The notes: generated by a model from the sequence alone, not told the origin. Numbered from the stretch's first letter, positions 8,407-18,248 are shown. The stretch is 50,742 nucleotides of DNA from an uncultured Lachnospiraceae bacterium (GCA_947567595.1 CANOMQ010000031.1:1-50742), one strand, 5' to 3'. Program-made: numbers and translations.

Positions 8407-10741
8407 TCGTTTTTCTCCTATTTACGACGAAGGCTTTCTCGATGACCTCGTCCATTGACTCCACAAGGCAGATTTCCATGCCTGACTTGATTTCTGCCGC
8501 GATTTCCGCGACGTCCTTTTCATTCTCCTTTGGCACAAGCACGGTGGTGATGCCTGCCATTTTTGCCGCCAGTAGCTTTTCCTTTAAGCCGCCGATTGCA
8601 AGCACCCTTCCCCGGAGCGTAATCTCGCCTGTCATTGCCACTTTTGCCCTGACTGGTGTGTCTGTGACGGCGGAAAGAACCGCTGTCGCCATTGTAATTC
8701 CTGCGGAGGGACCGTCCTTTGGAACTGCCCCTTCGGGAATATGTATGTGAAAATCATTTTCCTTGAAAAACTCCGGTTTAATGTTGTACTTTGGCGCGAT
8801 GGAACGAATGTAGCTAAGACCTGCCTTTGCCGACTCCTTCATGACATCGCCAAGCTTTCCGGTAAGCTCCACCTCGCCTTTTCCGGGCATTACATTGACT
8901 TCTATCTGAAGCGTATCGCCTCCGACGCTTGTCCACGCAAGTCCCCTCACAATGCCCACGTCGTCTTTTTCATTTGCCATATCCTCATGATATCTTGGCT
9001 TTCCCAAATACTTCTCAAGGCGTTTTGAGTCTACCCTGACACATTTTTCCTTCGGTTTTTCACTTTTTAGGATTTCCAGCGCTGCCTTCCTGCATACAGT
9101 GCCAAGCTTTCGTTCAAGGCTTCGCACACCGGCTTCCCTTGTGTATTTCGCAATGATGCCGCGCATTGCATTGTCACTGATGGTAAGCTGGCTCTGCTTT
9201 AAGCCGTTTCGCTCAAGCTGCTTTCTCCAAAGATGCTCCTTTGCAATATGGAACTTTTCGTTTGCCGTGTAGCTTGAGACTTCAATAATGTCCATACGGT
9301 CAAGCAGCGGTCTTGGAATGTTGCCCGCATCGTTTGCGGTCGCAATAAACAAAACCCTTGACAGGTCAATCGGAAGCTCCACATAATGGTCGCGAAAATG
9401 ACAGTTCTGCTCCGGATCGAGCACCTCAAGCAGCGCCGACTGGGTATCCCCCTTATAATCACTGCTGACCTTGTCGATTTCGTCAAGCAGCATCAGCGGG
9501 TTGCACACGCCTGCCTGCTTTAAGCCTGCCGCAATGCGTCCGGGCATTGCACCAACATATGTTCTTCTGTGTCCGCGTATTTCTGCCTCGTCGCGCACGC
9601 CGCCAAGACAGATGCGCACATATTTTTTGCGCAGCGCCTCGGCAATTGATTTTGCAATGGAGGTTTTTCCGGTTCCGGGCGGTCCTACAAGACAAAGAAT
9701 CGGTGTATCGCCCTTGTGCGTTAAGCTGCGCACCGCAAGGTATTCGATAATGCGCTCCTTCACTTTTTCCAAGCCGTAATGGTCACGCTCCAAAATTTCT
9801 TCCGCGTGTGTAATGTCGTTGTTATCCCTTGACGCCTTATCCCACGGAAGCTCCAAAAGCGTCTCGATATATCCCCGCTCTACGGCACTCTCCGAGCTGG
9901 AATTGACAATTTTCTTAAAGCGTGCGATTTCCTTGCGGATTTTTTCCTTTACTTCATCGCCTGCCTTGAGCTTATCAACCGCTTCCTCAAACTGTGCCGC
10001 CTCCGAACCCTTGTCATCTCCACCTAACTCGTCTTGAATGTATTCAAGCTGTTCGCGCAGAATGTAATCTTTTTGGTTCTTGTCTATTTTTTCCTTCACC
10101 TTTACGGCAAGCTGCGTTCTGATTGCCGCTATCTGCGCCTCATTCATAATCAGGCTTACAAGCTCCTCGCACTGACCGCCCAAATCCTCGATTTCAAGAA
10201 TTTCCTGTTTTTTCTCATAGGAAAACGGGGTATTAATCAGCACCTGATTGACCAAAAAACGCAGGGTATTTTCCTCCTCAAAATATTTGCCAAGACTTTT
10301 TCCGACCTTTGGATAAAAGCGCACAAAGGTGGCAAATACTTCTCTGAGGGAACGCTTCAACGCCTCCTCCTGCACCGCGTCAACATCATTTTCGTCCTCG
10401 TCGATTTCCTCAATCACTGCCGTAATGTATCCGCCCTCGTTCTCCTTCACTTCCAAAAGCTTTGCCCGCAAAGCGCCTTCCACCATGATGCGCTCGATAT
10501 TGTTCGGAAGCTTTGTTACCTGCTTTATATTGGCAACTGTTCCGATATGATACAGCGTCTCAATCGTGGATTTCTCCTCGTTTTCGTCTTTCTGCGCTAC
10601 CAAAAAGAGCTTCTGATTTTCATTCAGGGAGCGCTCGACTGCCTTTTTGGACATGTCCCTGCTCAAATCAAAATGTATGATCATATTAGGCACTACGGTA
10701 AGACCACGCAATGCTACCATTGGTAATTCGTATTGATCCAT
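8381..10741 (-). CDS. lon: ATP-dependent serine protease Lon (LonA)
   Basis: Lon degrades misfolded and regulatory proteins in the cytosol. The N-terminal substrate domain (about 1-200), the AAA+ module with Walker A GPPGTGKTSIAKS near residue 360 and Walker B LLDEIDKV near 430, and the C-terminal peptidase domain are all complete. The catalytic Ser is in PKDGPSAGITMA and the Lys in the downstream GLKEKLLAAKMAG segment. The 786 residues fit LonA. The clpX terminator at 10819 separates it from the upstream genes, so it probably has its own promoter in 10742-10815. Confidence 0.97.
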   Translation of the reverse strand: MDQYELPMVALRGLTVVPNMIIHFDLSRDMSKKAVERSLNENQKLFLVAQKDENEEKSTIETLYHIGTVANIKQVTKLPNNIERIMVEGALRAKLLEVKENEGGYITAVIEEIDEDENDVDAVQEEALKRSLREVFATFVRFYPKVGKSLGKYFEEENTLRFLVNQVLINTPFSYEKKQEILEIEDLGGQCEELVSLIMNEAQIAAIRTQLAVKVKEKIDKNQKDYILREQLEYIQDELGGDDKGSEAAQFEEAVDKLKAGDEVKEKIRKEIARFKKIVNSSSESAVERGYIETLLELPWDKASRDNNDITHAEEILERDHYGLEKVKERIIEYLAVRSLTHKGDTPILCLVGPPGTGKTSIAKSIAEALRKKYVRICLGGVRDEAEIRGHRRTYVGAMPGRIAAGLKQAGVCNPLMLLDEIDKVSSDYKGDTQSALLEVLDPEQNCHFRDHYVELPIDLSRVLFIATANDAGNIPRPLLDRMDIIEVSSYTANEKFHIAKEHLWRKQLERNGLKQSQLTISDNAMRGIIAKYTREAGVRSLERKLGTVCRKAALEILKSEKPKEKCVRVDSKRLEKYLGKPRYHEDMANEKDDVGIVRGLAWTSVGGDTLQIEVNVMPGKGEVELTGKLGDVMKESAKAGLSYIRSIAPKYNIKPEFFKENDFHIHIPEGAVPKDGPSAGITMATAVLSAVTDTPVRAKVAMTGEITLRGRVLAIGGLKEKLLAAKMAGITTVLVPKENEKDVAEIAAEIKSGMEICLVESMDEVIEKAFVVNRRKTNGNKKCKS

Positions 10742-10815
10742 TTATAAACTTGCCTTTCTTATCCTAAGATATTCCTGAATTTTCCTGAATTTCCCTAAAT
10801 TTACTTTCTATTTGA

Positions 10816-10850
10816 ACAAAAAGGGCAACCCCTGAGCGGATTGCCCTTTT
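10816..10850 (-). terminator. Rho-independent terminator of clpX
   Basis: A perfect 10-base stem, AAAAGGGCAA (10819-10828) with TTGCCCTTTT (10841-10850), encloses a 12-base loop. On the minus strand the stem is followed by a T-run. It lies 11 bases past the clpX stop. Confidence 0.92.
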
Positions 10851-10861
10851 ACACAATGCAA

Positions 10862-12133
10862 TTATCTCGCCTTTTTCTCCCGCTCCGTGTGCACTGCTTC
10901 ACGATGTACTATTAAAGGCTGACTTGTTCCTTCCACTGCCTCTTTTGTGATTACGCAGGCTTCTATCGTTTCGTCCGAAGGAATTTCATACATGACGTCC
11001 ATCATGATGCTTTCCATAATCGAACGCAGACCTCTTGCTCCTGTCTTTCGCTCAAGCGCTTTTTCCGCGATTGCTTCAATTGCCTCCGGCTCAAAGCTGA
11101 GCTTTACGTCATCATACTCAAACAGCTTTTGATACTGCTTAATCAACGCGCTCTTTGGCTCCTTCAAAATGCGCACAAGCGCCTCCTTGTCAAGCCCTTC
11201 GAGCGATACGTTGATTGGCACACGGCCTACGAACTCCGGGATAAGACCATACTTGGTCAAATCCTGCGGTGTTACCTGCTTGAGAATCGCCCCGATATCC
11301 CTTGTTGTCTTATCGGCAATGTCTTTATTAAAGCCGATTGATTTCCGGTCAAGTCTGTTCTCGACAATCTTGTCAAGTCCGTCGAAAGCGCCTCCGCAGA
11401 TAAACAGGATATTGGTCGTATCAATCTGTATCAGCTCCTGATGCGGATGCTTTCTGCCTCCCTGAGGCGGTACACTTGCAACCGTTCCTTCCACAATCTT
11501 CAAAAGCGCCTGCTGCACGCCCTCACCGGATACATCTCTTGTAATGGACACGTTTTCACTCTTTTTTGTAATTTTATCAATCTCATCAATATAAATCATG
11601 CCGTACTGCGCACGCTCTATGTCATAATCAGCCGCCTGTATCAGCTTTAACAAAATGTTCTCGACATCTTCGCCCACATATCCTGCCTCCGTAAGCGTCG
11701 TCGCATCTGCGATGGCAAACGGTACATTGATAATCTTTGCAAGCGTCTGCGCAAGATAGGTCTTGCCGGAGCCTGTCGGACCAATCATGATGATATTGCT
11801 CTTTTGCAGTTCCACGTCCAAATCCTTCTCCGCCGTAACGCGCTTGTAATGGTTATAAACTGCCACGGACAATACCTTCTTTGCGTCCTCCTGCCCGATT
11901 ACATAGTCGTCAAGAAATTCCTTGATTTCCACAGGTTTTAGGAGATTAATGTCAAAGTCACCATCTATGGTTTCTTCGTCCTCATATTCCTCCTCAATAA
12001 TATCAGCACAAATATCCACGCACTCGTCACAAATATAAACACCTGCAGGTCCTGCTATCAGCTTTCTGACCTGATCCTGTGTTTTGTTACAGAAAGAACA
12101 TCTTACTCTTCCCTCAGTGCTTTTTCCTGCCAT
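10862..12133 (-). CDS. clpX: ATP-dependent Clp protease ATP-binding subunit ClpX
   Basis: ClpX unfolds substrates and feeds them to ClpP. The N-terminal zinc-binding domain (CSFC at about 12-15, CDEC at about 34-37) is intact. The AAA+ core has Walker [13 protein letters not shown] near 118, pore loop GYVGED, Walker [10 protein letters not shown] near 182 and the sensor region. Its 423 residues are normal. It follows clpP and precedes a strong terminator, so this is the last gene of a tig-clpP-clpX operon. Confidence 0.97.
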   Translation of the reverse strand: MAGKSTEGRVRCSFCNKTQDQVRKLIAGPAGVYICDECVDICADIIEEEYEDEETIDGDFDINLLKPVEIKEFLDDYVIGQEDAKKVLSVAVYNHYKRVTAEKDLDVELQKSNIIMIGPTGSGKTYLAQTLAKIINVPFAIADATTLTEAGYVGEDVENILLKLIQAADYDIERAQYGMIYIDEIDKITKKSENVSITRDVSGEGVQQALLKIVEGTVASVPPQGGRKHPHQELIQIDTTNILFICGGAFDGLDKIVENRLDRKSIGFNKDIADKTTRDIGAILKQVTPQDLTKYGLIPEFVGRVPINVSLEGLDKEALVRILKEPKSALIKQYQKLFEYDDVKLSFEPEAIEAIAEKALERKTGARGLRSIMESIMMDVMYEIPSDETIEACVITKEAVEGTSQPLIVHREAVHTEREKKAR

Positions 12134-12187
12134 CCCTTTTTCTCCCTTTAAATTGCTTCTATTCCATTGCTTCTATAACGATACCAA

Positions 12188-12790
12188 CTACTCTTCCTTG
12201 CTTTGGTCTTCCCGCTCTGCGATTACCCGGTCAATCAAGCCGTACTCCTTTGCTTCCTCGGCTGATTTCCAGTTGTCACGCTCTGTATCTGCTGCAATCA
12301 CGTCGTAGGGCTGACCGCAGTTCTCCGCCAAAATGGTGTTTAATTTCTGCTTTGTACGCAGGATATGCTTTGCGGCGATTTCAATTTCCGTAGCCTGCCC
12401 CTGCGCCCCGCCAAGCGGCTGGTGAATCATAATCTCAGCGTTTGGAAGTGCAAGTCTTTTTCCCTTGGTGCCTCCTGCAAGCAGAAACGCACCCATGCTT
12501 GCCGCCATACCGATACATATTGTGGAAACGTCGCACTTTATGTAACGCATGGTATCATAAATTGCCATTCCGGCAGTTACGGAACCGCCGGGGCTGTTGA
12601 TATAAAGCTGAATGTCCTTATCCGTATCCTCCGCTTCCAAAAACAGAAGCTGTGCTACGACAAGGCTTGCCGTCACTTCATTGACTTCCTCGCCGAGGAA
12701 AATGATACGCTCCTTTAACAATCTTGAATAAATATCGTAAGAGCGCTCCCCGCGGCTTGTCTGTTCTATGACATATGGTACTAAACTCAT
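12188..12790 (-). CDS. clpP: ATP-dependent Clp protease proteolytic subunit ClpP
   Basis: ClpP forms the tetradecameric serine protease chamber. The catalytic Ser is in [14 protein letters not shown] near residue 98 and the His is in [13 protein letters not shown] near 123; the conserved [16 protein letters not shown] handle region precedes them. At 200 residues it is a normal length. It lies between tig and clpX with gaps of 21 and 54 bases. No second clpP is seen in the window. Confidence 0.97.
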   Translation of the reverse strand: MSLVPYVIEQTSRGERSYDIYSRLLKERIIFLGEEVNEVTASLVVAQLLFLEAEDTDKDIQLYINSPGGSVTAGMAIYDTMRYIKCDVSTICIGMAASMGAFLLAGGTKGKRLALPNAEIMIHQPLGGAQGQATEIEIAAKHILRTKQKLNTILAENCGQPYDVIAADTERDNWKSAEEAKEYGLIDRVIAEREDQSKEE

Positions 12791-12811
12791 GGTTTCTGAC
12801 CTCCTAACCGA

Positions 12812-14107
12812 TTATTTCTCAACAGCATGCTCCACTACGAAGTCTGCTGCCTTTCTGATGCAGATGTCCTCCCTGACTGACTTTTTCTCATATGCGCCCA
12901 TCATGTCGTTAATCTCCTCCACGTCCATCTGGTATGCGTCTGCCATCTTCTTGATTTCCTCATCGTATTCTTCGTCGCTTGCCTCAATGTTTTCTGCCTT
13001 GGCAACCGCCTCAAGCACAAGCCTTGACTGGATTCTCTTTTCTGCCTGCGGCTTAAGCTGCTCTAAAAATGCCGCTCTTGTCAGTCCCGTAAACTGGAAA
13101 TACTGGTCGAGTGAAAGTCCCTGCATCTGTATTCTCTGCGCAAAGTCCTCCGCCATCTGACGCTGCTGTGTCTCAAGCATTGCCTCGGGAATGTCCATCT
13201 TTGCGTCAGCGATAATCGCGTCAACAACCTTGTCTTCCTTTTCGAGCTTTGCTTCCTCTGCCTTCTTCTCCCCAAGGTTCTTTCTTACGTCCTCCTTGTA
13301 CTCTGCAAGCGTCTCAAACTCGGAAACCTCGCCTGCAAATTCATCGTCCAAGTCAGGAAGCTGCTTTTCCTTGATTTCCTTTATGGTGCACTTAAATACC
13401 GCGGGCTTTCCTGCAAGCTCCTGCGCCTGATAATCCTCGGGGAACGTCACATTGACTTCTACCTCCTTGTCTATTTCCGCACCGATAAGCTGCTCCTCAA
13501 AGCCCGGAATAAAGGTGTTTGAGCCGATTGTCAAGGGATAATTCTCGCCCTTTCCGCCCTCAAAAGCCTCACCGTCAACAAAGCCCTCAAAATCAAGCAC
13601 GGTCAAATCGCCGTCCTGCACAGCCCTGTCTTCCACGGAAACGGTTCTTGCATTGCTTTCCCGCTCTCTCTCGATTGCCGCATCCACTTCCTCATCGGTA
13701 ACGCTCGCGTCAGTCTTTTCAACCTCGACGCCCTTGTATGTGCCAAGTGTCACCTCGGGCTTCAATGCGACCTCTGCGGTAAAGATAAACGGCTTTCCTG
13801 CCTCTGCCTGCTCGATGTCAATCTTAGGCTGGGACACGATTTCCTCCGTGCACTCGTCAACAGCCTTCGCATAAGCGGTAGGAATGGCATAATTTGCGGC
13901 GTCCTCAAAAAAGATTTCCTTTCCATACATCTGCTCAATCATTTTTCTAGGTGCTTTTCCCTTACGGAAGCCGGGAATATTGATTTTATTTTTGCTCTTC
14001 TGGTATGCTTTCTCCACTGCCGCCTCAAAATCCTCTGCCGGCACCTCTATTGTAAGCTTCGCCATATTTCCTTCTAACTTTTCCACCTGTAAACTCATTT
14101 GTTCCAT
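12812..14107 (-). CDS. tig: Trigger factor (ribosome-associated chaperone)
   Basis: The N-terminal ribosome-binding domain (about 1-115) includes the signature PGFRKGKAPR motif. A PPIase-like FKBP domain (about 150-240, GDLTVLDFEGFVDGEAFEGG) follows, then the helical C-terminal arm domain rich in charged residues. At 431 residues it is normal. It begins the tig-clpP-clpX operon; the extended -10 at 14184 lies about 75 bases upstream. Confidence 0.96.
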   Translation of the reverse strand: MEQMSLQVEKLEGNMAKLTIEVPAEDFEAAVEKAYQKSKNKINIPGFRKGKAPRKMIEQMYGKEIFFEDAANYAIPTAYAKAVDECTEEIVSQPKIDIEQAEAGKPFIFTAEVALKPEVTLGTYKGVEVEKTDASVTDEEVDAAIERERESNARTVSVEDRAVQDGDLTVLDFEGFVDGEAFEGGKGENYPLTIGSNTFIPGFEEQLIGAEIDKEVEVNVTFPEDYQAQELAGKPAVFKCTIKEIKEKQLPDLDDEFAGEVSEFETLAEYKEDVRKNLGEKKAEEAKLEKEDKVVDAIIADAKMDIPEAMLETQQRQMAEDFAQRIQMQGLSLDQYFQFTGLTRAAFLEQLKPQAEKRIQSRLVLEAVAKAENIEASDEEYDEEIKKMADAYQMDVEEINDMMGAYEKKSVREDICIRKAADFVVEHAVEK

Positions 14108-14183
14108 TTCCTCCTTGCGAATATTGACTATTCTCTTTTCTAATCACGCGTGCAGTTCATAATGTCTACACAATCATTTCATA

Positions 14184-14192
14184 ATTATATCA
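14184..14192 (-). promoter_or_regulatory. Extended -10 box likely driving tig-clpP-clpX
   Basis: On the minus strand TG-A-TATAAT is present at 14184-14192, a good extended -10. The expected -35 window is only T-rich and is not a good match, so an extended -10 promoter is assumed. It lies about 75 bases upstream of the tig ATG. Confidence 0.4.
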
Positions 14193-14250
14193 TAGCAATT
14201 CTTAAAAAAAAAGAGTAAATTTATAAAATTAAAAGAAATAATTCAAAAAA

Positions 14251-14296
14251 ATCAGGCAGGGAGCCTCAGATTTGATTTCCCTGCCTGATTTTTTGT
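14251..14296. terminator. Terminator between the spore protein gene and tig
   Basis: A 12-base perfect stem, ATCAGGCAGGGA (14251-14262) and TCCCTGCCTGAT (14278-14289), with A-tract and T-tract flanks on each side makes a terminator that can work in both directions. In the minus direction it ends the spore protein transcript, which stops at 14337. Confidence 0.9.
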
Positions 14297-14336
14297 TCTT
14301 TTTAATACGATTGATGATTTTTTCGCTTAGGAATGC

Positions 14337-14540
14337 TTATTTGATTGACTCCTCATAGCTCTTAACCATTCTTCTTACCATCTCGCCGCCGATGGAGCCT
14401 GCTTCACGTGATGTTAAATCGCCGTTGTAGCCTTCCTTAAGGTTTACACCAAGCTCTGAAGCTACCTCTGTCTTGAAACGGTCCATTGCTGCCTTTGCCT
14501 CTGGAACCTCTACTCTGTTTGATCTGTTCTGTGATGACAT
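14337..14540 (-). CDS. Alpha/beta-type small acid-soluble spore protein
   Basis: The 67-residue protein MSSQNRSNRVEVPEAKAAM... matches alpha/beta-type SASP, which coat and protect DNA in dormant spores. The Gpr protease recognition region TEVASELGV and the second SASP signature DLTSREAGSIGG near the middle are complete. The start at 14540 is chosen because GGAGG lies 9 bases upstream; an ATG at 14546 is too close to it. It is a monocistronic gene, expected to be read by SigG late in sporulation, but I do not see a convincing SigG promoter by eye. Confidence 0.95.
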   Translation of the reverse strand: MSSQNRSNRVEVPEAKAAMDRFKTEVASELGVNLKEGYNGDLTSREAGSIGGEMVRRMVKSYEESIK

Positions 14541-14587
14541 ATTCATACACCTCCATAAAATTCTTTCATTTCTAATATCTATCTTCA

Positions 14588-14613
14588 AAGATAAGCTTTT
14601 TGTCGCTTATCTT
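14588..14613. repeat. Hairpin in the spore protein upstream region
   Basis: Perfect 9-base arms AAGATAAGC (14588-14596) and GCTTATCTT (14605-14613) with an 8-base loop lie about 50-75 bases upstream of the spore protein start. It could be a 5' UTR stem or a protein-binding site. There is no functional evidence. Confidence 0.6.
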
Positions 14614-14698
14614 AATCCTATTATTAGCGTTGTTTTTTGTTTTATGAATGGTATATTTTTACTAAATTGGCAGCTTATTTTTCATTGATGAATTTTCC

Positions 14699-15259
14699 TT
14701 ACAGATAGACGACGCCCTTTCCAAGCTGGTCTGCTGTCTTTTGGTCAAGCAGGCTTGCCACGATTTCAAGCCCGAACGCAATCGCGGTTCCCATTCCGCG
14801 GCTGGTAATCACGTTATCCGCTTTTACGACCTTATCGTACACAACCTCGGCTCCGGTAAGCTCTGCCTCCATTCCCGGATAAATGCACGCCTTTTTGCCG
14901 TTTAAAAGCCCCATGTGCCCGAAAATGCTCGGTGCCGCGCAGATTGCGCCAATAAGCTTTCCTTCCTTATAAAATGCGCGCAGGTTGTCCGTGAGCTTCT
15001 GGCACGCCTCAAGGTTTTTGGTGCCCGGCATTCCGCCCGGACAGATTAAGATGTCAAAGCTGTCAAAGTCAATCTCATCAATTCCGGCATTCATTTCGAC
15101 CGTAATTTTGTGACTGCCTGTGACTGTTTTTTCATTATTAATGGAAACGCATACGACCTCGATGTCTGCCCTGCGCAGCAAATCCACCACGGTAAGCGCC
15201 TCGATTTCCTCATAGCCTGTTCCAAAAAATACCGCTGCTTTTTTCATTTTAATAACCAT
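14699..15259 (-). CDS. DJ-1/PfpI (ThiJ) family protein
   Basis: The 186-residue single-domain protein has the DJ-1 signature: Glu near residue 18 in FGTGYEEIEALT and the nucleophile-elbow Cys in IGAICAAPSIFGHMGLL near 110. Family members include deglycase/glyoxalase-like chaperones and Yhb0-type proteins, and the exact reaction is not assignable. Start codon is either ATG 15259 or ATG 15247; both have imperfect spacing to AGGAG. Confidence 0.9.
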   Translation of the reverse strand: MVIKMKKAAVFFGTGYEEIEALTVVDLLRRADIEVVCVSINNEKTVTGSHKITVEMNAGIDEIDFDSFDILICPGGMPGTKNLEACQKLTDNLRAFYKEGKLIGAICAAPSIFGHMGLLNGKKACIYPGMEAELTGAEVVYDKVVKADNVITSRGMGTAIAFGLEIVASLLDQKTADQLGKGVVYL

Positions 15260-15348
15260 GCTCCTTTCCTGAACTGTCTTTCTTTTGCATTCGTTTTTAG
15301 TTTAACACGCTTTTTGCCATCTGCCAATCTGATTTTCATACTTTTTGC

Positions 15349-16002
15349 ATGGCTGCGCATAATGAGCATATGAAACGTATTGAGAGCCATTACTTTGATT
15401 ATTATGTACTTTTATTTTTCTGCCTGTCCTTTTTGGGGTGGCTTTGGGAGGTGCTGCTGTGCCTGTTTTCCGGCGCAGGGTTTGTAAACCGCGGCGTCTA
15501 TTATGGTCCTTATCTTCCGGTTTACGGGATTGGGGGGCTTCTTTTAATGCTGCTTTTTCATGCGAAACGAAAGCAGCCGTTTTTTGTCTTTTTTGCTTCC
15601 GCCCTTCTTTGTACGGCACTGGAATATGCTGCCGCCGTATGGCTGGAATACCGCTGGGGCGTGCGGTGGTGGGATTATAGCGGTTCGTTCTTAAATGTTG
15701 ATGGTAAAATCTGTTTTTTATGCAGTGTTGGCTTTGGTATCGGGGGTGTTTTGCTGATTTGCTTTTTTCAGCCCCTCTATCATAAATTTTACCACAAAAT
15801 GACACGCGGTATGCGTATTGTTCTGTGTATTTTACTGATTATTCTTTTTGTCATGGACGCGGCTTATTCCATTATCAAGCCAAATTCCGGTGCAAATATT
15901 ACTTGTTTTTTTGCGCCGAATGCCATACCATATAAGCATAGCGTAGCAATATATCAGTATATGGAAGCGATTAGGAGGGTTGTGTGCGATGGAGCATTTT
16001 GA
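15349..16002 (+). CDS. CmpB/DUF1113 family membrane protein
   Basis: A 217-residue protein with about six hydrophobic segments. The motif FVNRGVYYGPYLPVYGIGG near residue 45 and WWDYSGSFLNVDGKICF near 110 are hallmarks of the PF06541 (ABC transporter type IV, CmpB-like) family of Firmicutes, which has no proven role. It is transcribed divergently from the DJ-1 gene; an in-frame ATG at 15370 is an equally possible start. It overlaps the following CYTH gene, so the two are probably co-transcribed. Confidence 0.85.
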   Translation: MAAHNEHMKRIESHYFDYYVLLFFCLSFLGWLWEVLLCLFSGAGFVNRGVYYGPYLPVYGIGGLLLMLLFHAKRKQPFFVFFASALLCTALEYAAAVWLEYRWGVRWWDYSGSFLNVDGKICFLCSVGFGIGGVLLICFFQPLYHKFYHKMTRGMRIVLCILLIILFVMDAAYSIIKPNSGANITCFFAPNAIPYKHSVAIYQYMEAIRRVVCDGAF

Positions 16003-16486
16003 GATTGAAAAGAAATATACGGTAAAATCCCTGCCGGACGGGTTGGAGCAATATACCTGCCATATTATCGAACAGGCGTACCTGAACACGTCGCCCGTCG
16101 TGCGTGTCCGAAGGTCGGGTGACAAATACACGCTCACTTACAAGGGCAGCGGTCTGATGGCGCGTGAGGAATATAACCTGCCGTTAGATGAGGCGTCCTA
16201 CCTTCATCTGAGAGAAAAGGCGGACGGAAATGTCATTTCAAAAAAAAGATATGTAATCCCGCTTGAGGCACCGCGTTTTGCGGAAGCGTTTGCGCCAAAG
16301 CAGGCACTGGATTTAAAAATTGAGCTGGATATATTTGAACCGCCGTTTGCGCCGCTTATCATTGCGGAAATTGAATTTCCAAACGAGCAGACGGCAAATG
16401 CGTTTGTGCCGCCTGCGTGGTTTGATGAGGACGTTACGTTCAATCCAAAATATCACAACTCCAATTTATCCAAACAAGTATTCTGA
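15989..16486 (+). CDS. CYTH domain protein (triphosphate tunnel metalloenzyme)
   Basis: The N-terminal EIEKKY signature (ExExK) and the following R-V-R-R and Y-K-G pattern place this in the CYTH/TTM superfamily, which hydrolyses inorganic triphosphate or ThTP or forms cAMP. Length (165) suits a bacterial TTM. The start at 15989 is 10 bases after AGGAGG and lies inside the preceding coding sequence. Substrate unknown. Confidence 0.88.
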   Translation: MEHFEIEKKYTVKSLPDGLEQYTCHIIEQAYLNTSPVVRVRRSGDKYTLTYKGSGLMAREEYNLPLDEASYLHLREKADGNVISKKRYVIPLEAPRFAEAFAPKQALDLKIELDIFEPPFAPLIIAEIEFPNEQTANAFVPPAWFDEDVTFNPKYHNSNLSKQVF

Positions 16487-16517
16487 TTTGTATTTCAATT
16501 TCTATTGTGTATGCCGC

Positions 16518-17471
16518 TTACCGCAACGCCTGCATGAGCAGATTTGTAAAGTAAACGGCATACATTGCCAGCATGAGCACACCGCCTGTACGGCTCAATT
16601 TCTGTTTTCTGAAAACAAGAAGCCATAAAACGACCATGACAAGAATTGCCACGATACTGTCAAAAATAAATTCCGGGCGGTACGCAATCGGCGTAATCAC
16701 TGCGCTTGTTCCAAGCACGAACAATATATTGAACAGGTTGGAGCCGACAATATTGCCGACCGCAATGTCTGTCTCTTTTTTCTTTGCCGCAATGCATGAG
16801 GTCACAAGCTCGGGAAGGGACGTTCCGAACGCGACGATGGTCAGTCCGATTAAACGCTCGTCCATTCCAAATTCTGCCGCAATGTTGGAAGCCGCGTCAA
16901 CTGTCACGTTTGAGCCTGCAACAATCATCACGCCGCCTACAAGGATTAACAGCAGCAATTTCCAAACCTTGTCATTTTCATCTGCCGGCTCAAAATCCTC
17001 GCCGGAAGCCTGACTTTGTTTCGTCAGCCGTATCATGTATATGATGTAGAAAATCAGAAGCACCCAAAAAATCAGTCCGTCAATGCGTCCGATAGTTTGG
17101 TCCATTACCCCAAACACCAGTAAAAGGACAGACGCCAAGAATACATAGGGAATGTCAAAGCGTATGGTTGTTTTTTTCACCGCAAGCGGGTAAATGACGG
17201 AGGCAAGTCCCAAAATGAGCAGTACGTTCATGATGTTGCTTCCGACAACGTTGCTGATTGCCAGCTCCACGCTGCCCTTTAACGCGGCGCTGATACTGAC
17301 CGCCGCCTCCGGCGCACTTGTCCCGAATGCCACGATGGTCAGTCCGATTACAAGGTGCGGTATCCCGAACTTATCCGCTATTTTGGACGCGCCGTCAACA
17401 AACCAGTCGGCGCCCTTCATCAGAAGTACAAAGCCGACTATAAGTAAAAGAAACTGTAATACAATAACCAT
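16518..17471 (-). CDS. Calcium/sodium antiporter (CaCA family, YrbG-like)
   Basis: About 317 residues and roughly ten hydrophobic segments. The two alpha-repeat motifs, VIGLTIVAFGTSAPEAAVS near residue 40 and LIGLTIVAFGTSLPELVTS near 205, are diagnostic of the CaCA exchangers. The start at 17471 lies 8 bases downstream of the tdk stop and is preceded by an AAAGGA, which suggests co-transcription with tdk. Confidence 0.92.
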   Translation of the reverse strand: MVIVLQFLLLIVGFVLLMKGADWFVDGASKIADKFGIPHLVIGLTIVAFGTSAPEAAVSISAALKGSVELAISNVVGSNIMNVLLILGLASVIYPLAVKKTTIRFDIPYVFLASVLLLVFGVMDQTIGRIDGLIFWVLLIFYIIYMIRLTKQSQASGEDFEPADENDKVWKLLLLILVGGVMIVAGSNVTVDAASNIAAEFGMDERLIGLTIVAFGTSLPELVTSCIAAKKKETDIAVGNIVGSNLFNILFVLGTSAVITPIAYRPEFIFDSIVAILVMVVLWLLVFRKQKLSRTGGVLMLAMYAVYFTNLLMQALR

Positions 17472-17478
17472 TCTTATT

Positions 17479-18072
17479 TTATTTCCTTTCTGAATTGAAA
17501 TCCTCGACATCTGGTCCTAACATTCCTAATTTAAAATGCTTCCTGCAAAGCGCGACGTAGCTGTCATTTGCGCCCAGAAACACCTGTTCTCCATCGCGTA
17601 CAATCCCTGCGCTGTTAAAGCGCGCATTTGCTGTCGCCTTCCTTCCGCACCAGCACACGGTTTTAATCTCATGAATGGTATCCGCAATCGTAATCAGGCG
17701 CTCGCTTCCCGGGAAAAGATTATTCTGGAAATCCGCCCTTAGTCCGTAGCACACCACCGGCACTTCCATAAAATCCACAATATCCGATAAAAAGTCGATT
17801 TGGCTTTTTGTGGCAAACTGCACCTCGTCAACGATAATGCAGTCATACTTTTTAATCTCCTCCTGCGGCATGTCCACAAGCTCTGATAAAAAAATACACT
17901 CCATCTCAAGCCCGATTCTCGAACGGATTACGCGCGCGCCGTCCCTTGTGTCTGTCTCAGTCTTGCAAAGGAGCGCTTTTTGACCGACCTCTTCGTAATT
18001 AAATTGTGTCATCAGCGCGTTTGCTGTTTTTGAGCTGTTCATCGCGCCGTAGTAAAAATAGAGCTTTGCCAT
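17479..18072 (-). CDS. tdk: Thymidine kinase
   Basis: Type II thymidine kinase: P-loop GAMNSSKTANALM near residue 9, DEVQF near 85 with the catalytic Glu, and the zinc-binding Cys of CWCGRKATANARFN plus the later LCRKHF. The start at 18072 is preceded by GAGG at 6 bases. About 197 residues, normal. It salvages thymidine. Confidence 0.95.
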   Translation of the reverse strand: MAKLYFYYGAMNSSKTANALMTQFNYEEVGQKALLCKTETDTRDGARVIRSRIGLEMECIFLSELVDMPQEEIKKYDCIIVDEVQFATKSQIDFLSDIVDFMEVPVVCYGLRADFQNNLFPGSERLITIADTIHEIKTVCWCGRKATANARFNSAGIVRDGEQVFLGANDSYVALCRKHFKLGMLGPDVEDFNSERK

Positions 18073-18164
18073 ATCGGTCCTCTTTTCCTTCTTTTTGTAA
18101 TATTCAATATTATAATAGATACGGAAAAAGCTGAACCCTTTCAGTCCAGCTTCTTCTTTGGAAG

Positions 18165-18244
18165 TGCGGATAACAGGACTTGAACCTGCACGGTCTCCCA
18201 CCAGAACCTAAATCTGGCGCGTCTGCCAATTCCGCCATATCCGC
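18165..18244 (-). tRNA. tRNA-Leu (UAG anticodon)
   Basis: On the minus strand it reads GCGGATATGGCGGAATTGGC at the 5' end and ends in the T arm GGTTCAAGTCC and TATCCGC plus discriminator A. The anticodon loop TTTAGGT between CCAGA and TCTGG gives anticodon TAG. The variable arm is of Leu type. CCA is not encoded. It lies upstream of tdk. Confidence 0.95.
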
Positions 18245-18248
18245 GTAT

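Noticed and set aside
10034-10726. Plus-strand frame of 230 codons opposite lon.
   Set aside because: Lies entirely antisense to a clearly conserved lon coding region, with Leu/Phe/His-rich composition and no start signal.
15302-15805. Minus-strand frame of 167 codons opposite the CmpB-like gene.
   Set aside because: Arg/Lys/Pro/Gln-rich shadow composition; the plus-strand protein has recognised family motifs and explains the region.
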